DNA from: Opitutaceae bacterium
GTDB taxonomy: Bacteria > Verrucomicrobiota > Verrucomicrobiia > Opitutales > Opitutaceae
Direction of reading: 5' to 3'
NCBI GenBank assembly: GCA_019634615.1
Contig: JAHCAZ010000017.1
Span: 1-64,000, forward strand
DNA length: 64,000 bases
The notes beneath the pieces were generated by a model that saw nothing but the letters and a program-made list of their open reading frames with translations, had not been told where the DNA came from and did not search any database. Below, piece after piece: positions 1-7,168 of this stretch. Both the position numbers and the translations under genes were made by a program. The stretch's first letter is position 1. The number at the start of each line of letters is the position of its first letter.

Positions 1-1
1 G

Positions 2-373
2 ACCCAGCAGCGCGATGCGTACATCCTCTGGAATGCCCGCGTCGAGAACGTGCCGGAGTATCGTTTCAACGTGTTCGGCAAGTACACGTTCACGGATGGT
101 CCGGCCCGCGGCCTCGCCCTCGGTGCCGGTATGCGCTACTCCTCGGAGACCGTGGTCAGCCGCTCGGTTGACTGGAATCCGCTCGGTGGCGGCTACCAGG
201 CTGGCGACTACATCGTCTTCGACGTGACCGCCTCCTACCCGTGGGAATTCCTGGGCTACAAGTTCAAGACCTCCCTGGGTATCTACAACGTGACCGACGA
301 GAAGTACTCCGAAGGTTCCTTCGCCCTCTCGCCGGCTCGCAACTGGCTGCTCAGCACGACCCTCAGCTTCTAA
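2..373 (+). CDS. TonB-dependent receptor, C-terminal fragment (5' end outside window)
   Basis: The reading frame is open from the first bases, so only the last 123 residues of the protein are visible. They show alternating aromatic and polar beta-strand segments (YRFNVFGKYTF, GMRYSSETVV, IVFDVTASYPW) and a NVTDEKY-type segment typical of the last strands of TonB-dependent receptor barrels. The chain ends in a terminal phenylalanine, the usual outer-membrane assembly signal. By family, the protein would import a large or scarce substrate (oligosaccharide, siderophore) across the outer membrane using TonB/ExbBD energy. The substrate cannot be inferred because the plug is missing. A strong intrinsic terminator follows. 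A complete receptor of the same broad type lies at 47178-50153. Confidence 0.85.
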   Translation, partial: TQQRDAYILWNARVENVPEYRFNVFGKYTFTDGPARGLALGAGMRYSSETVVSRSVDWNPLGGGYQAGDYIVFDVTASYPWEFLGYKFKTSLGIYNVTDEKYSEGSFALSPARNWLLSTTLSF

Positions 374-408
374 GCTGAGTTAGGCTGATACAGTTCAACT
401 GCTCTCAA

Positions 409-440
409 GGGCGGCACCCGCAAGGGTGCCGCCCTTTGCT
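409..440 (+). terminator. Rho-independent terminator after the TonB receptor fragment
   Basis: A perfect 11-bp GC-rich stem (409-419 with 424-434) closes a GCAA tetraloop and is followed by a T-rich stretch. It lies 36 bases after the receptor stop codon. Confidence 0.9.
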
Positions 441-554
441 TTAGCGGCACCGGAAGGGCCCGGCGACCGCTTCTCGGGCCTTGCTAGCGCGCCGGCCCGG
501 CCGCAGGCTTGCCGACGTTCTCCCCCTGGAACTCAACCTCAAACCCCAATATCC

Positions 555-1061
555 ATGAAACGTCTTTCTTGCACAGGCCTCATCCTCGTCGCCGGGATCC
601 TAGCCGGCTGCGATGCCACCACCGGGGTCGCCGGTCGCATCCAGGAAAAATCGGCGGTCTATGCCCAACTCACCGCTGAACAGAAAAAGAACATCGAGAC
701 GGGCACGATCGAGTACGGCTACACCGCCGACATGGTCTACATGGCCCTGGGCAAACCCTCAAAGGTGCGCGAGAAAGCTGCGCCGGAGGGCACGGTGCTG
801 ATGTGGACCTATAACAACTATTATCCGTCGGTCGCGGTCGTGCAGATGGCCCTCAACGATCCGAGTCGGAAGTATCGGGCGGCCCCGTTGTCCACGAACT
901 ATCCCGGCACCGGGCCGGGCGGAACCTCCGCGCCGAGCATTTCCAGCACCAAGCCGTCCGGCCCCGAGCCGGGCGTCGACAGCCTTGCGGAGGTCCCGTC
1001 AGAAACCCTGCACGTGCTGTTCCTCGACGGGAAGGTCTTCCAGATCAAGCTGGAGGAATGA
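555..1061 (+). CDS. BamE/SmpA-like small lipoprotein, copy 1
   Basis: A 168-residue precursor with a short N-terminal hydrophobic segment and a lipobox ending LAGC at residues 16-19, so it should be lipidated on that cysteine. The ATG at 555 is chosen because it places the signal peptide at the N-terminus; the frame extends upstream without signal-like sequence. The mature part contains DMVYMALGKPSKVRE, then a W-x-Y strand and a C-terminal VLFLDGKVFQI strand. That order (helix, V-x-x-LG-x-P, WxY, gkV) resembles the SmpA/OmlA/BamE fold of outer-membrane assembly lipoproteins; the assignment is an inference from the motif layout. A proline/serine/glycine-rich insert (about residues 112-142) separates the strands. 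The next gene is a close paralogue. Confidence 0.75.
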   Translation: MKRLSCTGLILVAGILAGCDATTGVAGRIQEKSAVYAQLTAEQKKNIETGTIEYGYTADMVYMALGKPSKVREKAAPEGTVLMWTYNNYYPSVAVVQMALNDPSRKYRAAPLSTNYPGTGPGGTSAPSISSTKPSGPEPGVDSLAEVPSETLHVLFLDGKVFQIKLEE

Positions 1062-1201
1062 GACCGCGGGCCGCGTCGCGAGCCCGAATGATTTTTCTTT
1101 GCGGTCGGGATGCCGCCGACAGGCATGGCTTGTGTCTGGCGGCGGAAGCGCGGAGAATGGGGGGCGGTATCCCTCACCATAATCCGACAGGTCCCCAGAA
1201 T

Positions 1202-1714
1202 ATGAAATCCATCGTTATCATCGGTACGGCGTTGTTGGCGGCCATGGTCATGGCCGGCTGCGATGCCACGAGCGGCACCACCGCCCGTATCCAGGAGAAA
1301 TCCGCCGTCTTCGCCACCCTCACGCCGGAGCAGAAGAAGAACATCGAAGAAGGCGCCATCGAGCACGGCTATACGACCGACATGGTCTACATGGCCCTGG
1401 GCAAGCCGTCCAAGACCCGCGAGCAAACCGCGCCGGAAGGCACCGTGGTGATGTGGACCTACAACAATTACTATCCCACCGTGACCGCCTCGGCCGTGAC
1501 GCTGAACAACCCGAGCCGCCGCCGGCTCAATTACCAGCTGTCATCGACGTTCGCCAACAACCAGTCGACGGGACCCTCGGCCCCCAGCCTCAGCAGCACC
1601 AAGCCCGCCGGCCCCGAGGCCGGCATCGACAACCTGCCGGATATCCCGGCGGAGACGCTCTACGTGCTGTTCCTCGACGGGAAGGTCTTCCAGATCAAGC
1701 TCGAGGGCGAATAA
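1202..1714 (+). CDS. BamE/SmpA-like small lipoprotein, copy 2
   Basis: A 170-residue paralogue of the preceding lipoprotein; the two share long runs of near identity (RIQEKSAV, EQKKNIE, DMVYMALGKPSK, VLFLDGKVFQIKLE). The lipobox is MAGC at residues 17-20. The ATG at 1202 starts directly at the signal peptide, although the frame is open for 48 codons upstream. The two copies differ mainly in the signal peptide and in the Pro/Ser-rich linker before the final strands, which suggests an old tandem duplication with a drifting linker. Its function is unknown; an envelope-assembly role like BamE is only an inference. A terminator lies 28 bases downstream. Confidence 0.75.
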   Translation: MKSIVIIGTALLAAMVMAGCDATSGTTARIQEKSAVFATLTPEQKKNIEEGAIEHGYTTDMVYMALGKPSKTREQTAPEGTVVMWTYNNYYPTVTASAVTLNNPSRRRLNYQLSSTFANNQSTGPSAPSLSSTKPAGPEAGIDNLPDIPAETLYVLFLDGKVFQIKLEGE

Positions 1715-1741
1715 ACGCCACACTCGGCCTGCCTCACTTCG

Positions 1742-1771
1742 CGCGGCGCCCCATCGGGCGCCGCGTTTTTG
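1742..1771 (+). terminator. Rho-independent terminator after the lipoprotein pair
   Basis: A 10-bp stem (1742-1751 with 1756-1765), a 4-base loop and a T run. It ends just before the 3' end of the convergent ABC permease gene at 1775. Confidence 0.88.
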
Positions 1772-1774
1772 TTT

Positions 1775-2974
1775 TCACGACTGCGGCGCGAGCGTGTCCG
1801 CCACCGGCACCCGGTAGGCCTTGAAAGCCGGCACGACGCCGCCCAAGCCGCAAAGCGCGATCATGCCCAGCGGCGCCAGCGCCAGCGCCGGGTGCCATGC
1901 CATGACCGTGAGGACGACGCCGGTCTGCTCGCGAATAATCCCGGCCACGGCGCTGAAGAGTCCGGCGTAGACCACGAGACCCGCGAGTGCACCCAGCACG
2001 CCGATGGCCACGGCCTCGCCCAGGACGGCGCCGAATATCGTCCGGCGCCGCGCGCCCAGCGCCCGCAGGATCGCGATATCGCGCTGCCGGGCACTCATGG
2101 AATTGTAGATGCTGGCCAGCACCGCCCCTGCCGCCACCAACGCCACGAGATAGGCCACCAGCTCGAGCACGCGATCGAACCAGCCGATCTTGTTGAACAA
2201 CTCCGCGATGATCGCGCCGACCGGATAGGCGAAGGTGAGGCGATTGCCCTGCTTGTTGTACATCATGTCGAGCATGAAGCCGGCCGTGGGCGCGCGCAGC
2301 TGGATGAGGACGGCGCTGACGTCGGTCGCGGCGCGCGGATCGTGCCCGCCTATCGTCTGCACGCCCGCCAGCGGCAGCCAGATGACGCGGTCGGCGGGGG
2401 TGTTCGTGGGCGCAAGCACGCCCGCCACGGTGTAGGTCTCCGCGTGGCGGTTGCGCTCGTCGAAGGTCAGGCCGTGGAAGGGGTGAAACGTGTCGCCCGG
2501 CCGCAGCCCGAGCTGGGCGGCCGCAAAGCTGCCGGCCACGGCCTCGGCCGCGAGCGGGTCGAACATCCGGCCGGCGGCGAGCTCGAATCTCCGCCCCGGG
2601 GCGAGTTCGACGGCGAAGAGTTCCGGCAGCGTGCCGACGAGCCGGTAGCCGCGCAGGTTGTCGCCGACCGCGATCGGGATCGCGGTCTTCACCGCCGGGT
2701 GCCGCCGGATCTGCTCGTAATCAGACCAGGCCAGGTTGCCGGGCGAGGCCTCGAGGTGAAAAAGCGCGTTCAACACCAGCTGCAGCTTGGAGCCGCGGGC
2801 GCCCAGCACGGCATCGAAGCCGGCATTCGCCGCGGTGAACGCTGCCTGCGACTGCGTCTTCACCATCCAGACCGTCAGCAGGAGTCCGCAGGCAAGGGCG
2901 ATGCTGGCCGCCGTCACCACCGTGGAGAGCGCGTGCTGCCGCAGCGACCGGTAGATGATGAGCCAGAGTGTCAT
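1775..2974 (-). CDS. ABC transporter permease, FtsX/MacB/LolC-like
   Basis: A 399-residue membrane protein with the FtsX-type layout: one N-terminal transmembrane helix (about residues 17-37), a large periplasmic domain (about 40-260), and three C-terminal helices with the motif ARQRDIAILRALGARRR between the second and third. These permeases pair with a LolD/MacB-type ATPase and move lipoproteins, peptides or other envelope cargo rather than solutes. The start codon overlaps the stop of the ATPase gene by 4 bases (ATGA), so the two are translationally coupled. No membrane-fusion protein is encoded next to it, so a LolCDE-like or a stand-alone envelope-remodelling role are both possible. Confidence 0.88.
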   Translation of the reverse strand: MTLWLIIYRSLRQHALSTVVTAASIALACGLLLTVWMVKTQSQAAFTAANAGFDAVLGARGSKLQLVLNALFHLEASPGNLAWSDYEQIRRHPAVKTAIPIAVGDNLRGYRLVGTLPELFAVELAPGRRFELAAGRMFDPLAAEAVAGSFAAAQLGLRPGDTFHPFHGLTFDERNRHAETYTVAGVLAPTNTPADRVIWLPLAGVQTIGGHDPRAATDVSAVLIQLRAPTAGFMLDMMYNKQGNRLTFAYPVGAIIAELFNKIGWFDRVLELVAYLVALVAAGAVLASIYNSMSARQRDIAILRALGARRRTIFGAVLGEAVAIGVLGALAGLVVYAGLFSAVAGIIREQTGVVLTVMAWHPALALAPLGMIALCGLGGVVPAFKAYRVPVADTLAPQS

Positions 2975-3648
2975 GGGCGAACCTCCGTGCCCGGCCGGTT
3001 GAGGGCGGCAAAATCCTGCACGTCCTCAAAATGGCCGAGCGCCTGCTCATCATGGCTCACGAGGAGCAGCGCGGCGCCGTTCTCGCGGCACACCTCGCGG
3101 ATCAGCCCCAGGGCCTCGTGGCCGTGCCGGGGGTCGAGGTTGCCGGTCGGCTCGTCGGCCAGGACGAGCGCGGGCCGGTTGGCCAGCGCCCGGGCCACCG
3201 CGACGCGCTGCTGCTGGCCGGTCGAGAGCTGGCGCGGGAAGTGTCGCAGCCGGTGTGATAAGCCGACGCGATCGAGGAGTTCCCGCGCATGGGCCGCATC
3301 GGCCCCGCGCGGGCCGAAACCCATGCCGAGCAGGACGTTCTCGAGGACGGTGTGGCCCTGGAGCAGGTTGAAGGTCTGGAAGATGTAGCCGATCTTGGCC
3401 GCCCGCAGCCGGTCGCGCCGCGATTCGGGCAGGTCGGTCATGATCTCAGCGCCGAGCGCGACGCGCCCGCGGTCCGCGGCCAGCAGGCCGGCGATCAGGT
3501 GGAGAAAGGTGGTCTTGCCCGAGCCGCTCTCGCCGCGGAGCGCGCACTGGGCCCCGGCCGCGAGATGAAACGCGGCCACCCGCACCACCTCGACCCGACT
3601 GCCGTCGGGCGTGGGGAAGGATTTCCGCAGGTCGGTGACTTCGAGCAT
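2971..3648 (-). CDS. ABC transporter ATP-binding protein, LolD/MacB-like
   Basis: A 225-residue stand-alone ATPase. Walker A is GESGSGKTT (about residues 39-47), the signature is STGQQQR and Walker B is VLADEPTGNLD. The DEPTGNLD form of Walker B and the YIFQTFNLL Q-loop are typical of the LolD/MacB/FtsE group. It energises the permease encoded immediately downstream with a 4-base overlap. The signature has T in place of the usual S in LSGGQ (here LSTGQQQR), a common LolD-like variant. No convincing Shine-Dalgarno precedes the ATG. Confidence 0.92.
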   Translation of the reverse strand: MLEVTDLRKSFPTPDGSRVEVVRVAAFHLAAGAQCALRGESGSGKTTFLHLIAGLLAADRGRVALGAEIMTDLPESRRDRLRAAKIGYIFQTFNLLQGHTVLENVLLGMGFGPRGADAAHARELLDRVGLSHRLRHFPRQLSTGQQQRVAVARALANRPALVLADEPTGNLDPRHGHEALGLIREVCRENGAALLLVSHDEQALGHFEDVQDFAALNRPGTEVRP

Positions 3649-3672
3649 GACGCCTAGGATCGAACGGAGTTA

Positions 3673-3860
3673 ACCACTAATGCACACTAATTCACACTAA
3701 TGTCTGAGGAATGGATGTTCGTGGAGCAGGGCTGAAGAGATGCGCTGAAGACCCGTACCAAATGAAATGTGGAACTCAGGAACATAGGAACTAAATCCGG
3801 TTTTGCGCTCCTCCCGAATTATTTCCACTACATTAGTGCCCATTAGTGTGCATTAGTGGT
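3673..3860. repeat. Inverted repeat pair built of CACTAAT units
   Basis: Two 30-base arms (3673-3702 and 3831-3860) are inverted copies, with mismatches at only three positions. Each arm is made of three roughly decameric units around CACTAAT. They enclose 128 bases that are clearly less GC-rich than the genes and contain no open frame. The pair fills almost the whole gap between the divergently transcribed ABC ATPase and alpha-galactosidase genes. It could be a dispersed non-autonomous element. Confidence 0.75.
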
Positions 3861-3904
3861 CAAGACGGTTTGTTTGGATTGAAACCCGCCGGCGGTTGCA
3901 TGGG

Positions 3905-6097
3905 ATGGGCGCCTCCCCCGTGAAAATCCCCCGCCTGCCCCGTGTGCATCGTGAAGTGTGCTGTGGTGATGTGACTGCGCTTTACGTGCGCGATCCCGTC
4001 ACCGCCAAACTCGGCCTCTGGCTCGTGCCGACCGCCCACCGCCGGCGCGTCGCGCCGCGCCGCGCGTTTCTCACCGGTGTGGCGGTCGACGACCTCGTGG
4101 CCGTCACCGGCGGGCCGCTGCGCGCGTGGCAGGTCGAGTCGCTCGTGCAGGTGAAGGCGTTGACCGACGATTACCCCGCGGGTTTCTCGCAGGGACACAC
4201 GCTGCGCAACAGCGTGACAGTCGACCGGTTGAAGTTCGCCACCCAGCAGGTCACCCGCGCCAACGGCGGGGTGAGCGTCCGCACGACCTTCCGCCACGAT
4301 ACCGCCGGCTGGCTGGCCCACCACGACCTGGTCTGGCGCCCCGGTGCGAGCTGGCTCGAGTGCCGCACGACGGTGGAGAACACCTCGGCTGATCCCGTCA
4401 CGCTCGAGCAGTTGGCCAGTTTCTCGCTCGGCGGGCTGGCGGCCTTTGCGTCCGACGATGCGCCGGGGCGGTTGAAGCTCCATCGCTTCCGCGCCGTCTG
4501 GAGCATGGAAGGGCGCCCGGAATCCCGCGCCTTCGAGGACCTGCAGCTCGAGCCGGCCTGGTCGGGCTACGGTGTGCGCGCCGAGCGCTTCGGCACCATC
4601 GGCGGACTGCCCACCTGCGGCTTTTTCCCCTTCGTGGGGGTCGAGGACACCAAGGCCGGCGTGACGTGGGGCGCCCAGCTGGCGCATCCCGGCTCCTGGC
4701 AGATGGAGGTTTACCGGCGCGACGATCTCGGGGCGATGTCGGGCGGGCTGGCCGACCGCGAGTTCGGGCACTGGCAGAAGACACTGGCGCCGGGCGAGAC
4801 CTTCGCGTCGCCGCCGGCTTTCCTCGCCTGTGTGGCGGGCGGCTTGGACGACGTGTGTGCCGCGCTGACGGCAGCCCAGGAGCCGCCGCTCGCGCACCTA
4901 CCCGCCAGCGAGGCGAGCCTGCCGGTGATGTTCAACGAGTGGGCCACGAGCTGGGGCGACCCGAGCCATGCCAACATGGTCAAGCTGGCCGCGGCCCTGC
5001 AGGACACCGGCGTGAAATACCTCGTCATGGACGCCGGCTGGTACAAGCCCGACGGCGGCTCCTGGGGCGACGCGCAGGGCGAGTGGCGACCGAACGCGAA
5101 GATGTATCCGCAGGGCCTGCGCGCCACGGTGGACGCGATCCGCGCCGCCGGGCTGGTGCCCGGTCTCTGGTTCGAGATGGAGGTCGTCGGCTCGTCGTCG
5201 CCGCTGTTCCAACGCACCGAGTGGCTCCTGCGCCGGGACGGCCGGCCCATCACGGCGGGCACGCGGCGTTTCCTCGACCTGCGTCAGCCGGAGGTCGTGG
5301 CGCATCTCGCCGAACGGGTGATCGGTCTCCTGCGCGACAACGGCTTTGGCTATCTCAAGGTCGACTACAACGAGAACATCGGCATCGGCGTGGACGGGGC
5401 CGAGTCGCTGGGCGAAGGCCTGCGGCAGCACCTGGCCGGGGTGCAGGCTTTCTTCCGCCGCATCCGCGCGGAGTTGCCGGACCTGGTGATCGAAAATTGT
5501 TCCTCAGGCGGACATCGCCTCGAGCCGTCGATGATGGGCTTGACCGCGATGGGCAGTTTCTCGGATGCGCACGAGTGTCCGGAGATCCCGGTCATCGCGG
5601 CCAACTTGCATCGCTTGATTCTCCCGCGCCAGAGCCAGATCTGGGCGGTACTGCGGCGCAAGGCCACGGCACGGCGCATCGTTTACCTCCTCACCGGCGG
5701 ATTCCTCGGTCGTTTGTGCCTCTCGGGTGACTTTCCGACCTTGCGCCCGGGGCAGCGCGCGCTGGTGGATCGTGCCATCGCGCTTTACGCGCAGGCGTCG
5801 GCAGTGATCCGGCAGGGCCGTTCCCACCGTTACGGCCCCGAGGTGAAAAACTACCGCCATGCCGACGGCTGGCAGGCGGTGCTGCGGATCGGTGCGGATG
5901 CGAGGCAGGCCGTGTTCGTCGGTCACACATTCGCGCAACCTGGCACGAAGGCGATCCGCGTGCCGCTGCCGCCGGGTCGCTGGCGGGTGGCGGGCGAACT
6001 CGCGGAGAAAACCGGCGAAGCCCGGGTCGCCGGGCGCGAGTTGGTGTGGCGCCCGGCCGGCGAATGGTGCGGCTGCGCCGTCGTGCTCACGCGCTGA
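3905..6097 (+). CDS. Alpha-galactosidase-type glycoside hydrolase family 36
   Basis: A 730-residue hydrolase of alpha-galactosides. The N-terminal beta-sandwich (about residues 1-300) is followed by the GH36 barrel. Family landmarks are VMDAGWYKPDGGSWGD, the WFEMEVVGSSS segment, YLKVDYN with the predicted nucleophile Asp (about 487), CSSGGHRLEPSM, and SFSDAHE with the predicted acid/base Asp (about 554). A short C-terminal beta domain closes the protein. No signal peptide is visible, so a cytoplasmic location is likely and the substrate would be imported oligosaccharides. A TTG nine bases upstream and a GTG at 3920 are alternative starts; the ATG is preferred but uncertain. The gene stands alone, flanked by the CACTAAT inverted repeat. 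Confidence 0.9.
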   Translation: MGASPVKIPRLPRVHREVCCGDVTALYVRDPVTAKLGLWLVPTAHRRRVAPRRAFLTGVAVDDLVAVTGGPLRAWQVESLVQVKALTDDYPAGFSQGHTLRNSVTVDRLKFATQQVTRANGGVSVRTTFRHDTAGWLAHHDLVWRPGASWLECRTTVENTSADPVTLEQLASFSLGGLAAFASDDAPGRLKLHRFRAVWSMEGRPESRAFEDLQLEPAWSGYGVRAERFGTIGGLPTCGFFPFVGVEDTKAGVTWGAQLAHPGSWQMEVYRRDDLGAMSGGLADREFGHWQKTLAPGETFASPPAFLACVAGGLDDVCAALTAAQEPPLAHLPASEASLPVMFNEWATSWGDPSHANMVKLAAALQDTGVKYLVMDAGWYKPDGGSWGDAQGEWRPNAKMYPQGLRATVDAIRAAGLVPGLWFEMEVVGSSSPLFQRTEWLLRRDGRPITAGTRRFLDLRQPEVVAHLAERVIGLLRDNGFGYLKVDYNENIGIGVDGAESLGEGLRQHLAGVQAFFRRIRAELPDLVIENCSSGGHRLEPSMMGLTAMGSFSDAHECPEIPVIAANLHRLILPRQSQIWAVLRRKATARRIVYLLTGGFLGRLCLSGDFPTLRPGQRALVDRAIALYAQASAVIRQGRSHRYGPEVKNYRHADGWQAVLRIGADARQAVFVGHTFAQPGTKAIRVPLPPGRWRVAGELAEKTGEARVAGRELVWRPAGEWCGCAVVLTR

Positions 6098-6130
6098 ACG
6101 GGTTTGGCCGACGGGGCCCTGTGCCAATCG

Positions 6131-7168
6131 TCAGCGATCTGGCGGCACCGGGGCGAGCGCCACGCGGAAGCCGATGAACTGGCTGCGCCCGTCGGGGTTG
6201 TTCCACGCGCGGTGGGCAGCGCGGCAGAAGATTGGCGGACTGTGCCAGCTGCCGCCGCGGACGCTGCGGTCGATGCCGTCGCTTGCGCCCGTCGGGTCCT
6301 TCGAGGCTTTGCCGGGCAGCGCCGGCGTCGGGTGATCGCGGCACCACTCGTAGACATTGCCGAGCATGTCGTGGAGGCCCCATGCGTTCGCGCGCTTCTG
6401 TGCGACCGAGCGCACGCCGGCAAGGCCGCCCGGGTATTGCTTCTCGGGCCAACCTGCCGTGTCCCAGCCGCGCCCGCGATAACCGACGCTGCTGTTGCCG
6501 GCGTACCAGGCGATCGCATCGAGCTCGGGCGCGTGGTTTTCGCCGCGGAGGGTCAGCGGGCCCTCGTAGGTGGCTTCAAGACTGCCGGCGCGGCAGGCGT
6601 ACTCCCATTGGGCTTCCGTGGGCAGGGTGAAGGCATGGCCCGCCGGCAACCAGCCCTCGGCGCGGGCGCGCTCGGTCAGCCGGGCGCAGAACTCCATCGC
6701 CTCGCGCCAGGTCACGAAATACACCGGCACGTCGTCCGCCGTGCCCGCAAGGAGCCGGGCGGGATTGGCCTCGGCGGGAAACGCCTTGCGGGCCTGGTCG
6801 GCGAGGTCGGCGCCCATGACGGCGCGCCATTGGGCATGCGTCACTTCCGTGCGCCCCAGCCAGAACGGCTGGGTGAGGGTCACCCAGGTCTGCGGACTCT
6901 CGAGCACCGTGTGTCCGGGCTCGGCGAACGGGCTACCCATGCGGAAGGTGCCGGCCGGGATGGGCTGCAGGGTGAGGGCGAGGGACTCGAGCGTGAACGG
7001 CTGACCCGGGGCTGGTGCGGCGAACGCCAGGCGCCCGACCGCGGCCGGCAATCGGCTGGGCGGCGGCGCGGCCTCGCGCGTGCAACCGGCGCCGGCCAGC
7101 GCGAGGAGCGCGAGCGGGGTAAGGGAGCGAAGGCAGTGCCGGGCAAGGCGGCGCATGGCGGAGTTCAT
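6131..7168 (-). CDS. Lipoprotein with SUMF1/formylglycine-generating-enzyme fold, probably non-FGE
   Basis: A 345-residue precursor with a lipobox (LAGAGC, Cys 29). The mature part is a full SUMF1-type C-lectin fold: GTFRMGS, EVTHAQWRAVMG, PVYFVTWREAMEFCARL, LPTEAQWEYACRAG, and the C-terminal RGGSWHSPPIFCRAAHR. In true formylglycine-generating enzymes the last motif carries two copper-binding cysteines five residues apart after RGGS. Here the first is serine and only the second cysteine remains, so sulfatase activation is unlikely. The start ATG overlaps the stop of the lipase maturation factor gene by 4 bases, so the two are coupled and may act together in the periplasm. The frame continues upstream, but that part is only the other gene's shadow. 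Confidence 0.85.
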   Translation of the reverse strand: MNSAMRRLARHCLRSLTPLALLALAGAGCTREAAPPPSRLPAAVGRLAFAAPAPGQPFTLESLALTLQPIPAGTFRMGSPFAEPGHTVLESPQTWVTLTQPFWLGRTEVTHAQWRAVMGADLADQARKAFPAEANPARLLAGTADDVPVYFVTWREAMEFCARLTERARAEGWLPAGHAFTLPTEAQWEYACRAGSLEATYEGPLTLRGENHAPELDAIAWYAGNSSVGYRGRGWDTAGWPEKQYPGGLAGVRSVAQKRANAWGLHDMLGNVYEWCRDHPTPALPGKASKDPTGASDGIDRSVRGGSWHSPPIFCRAAHRAWNNPDGRSQFIGFRVALAPVPPDR

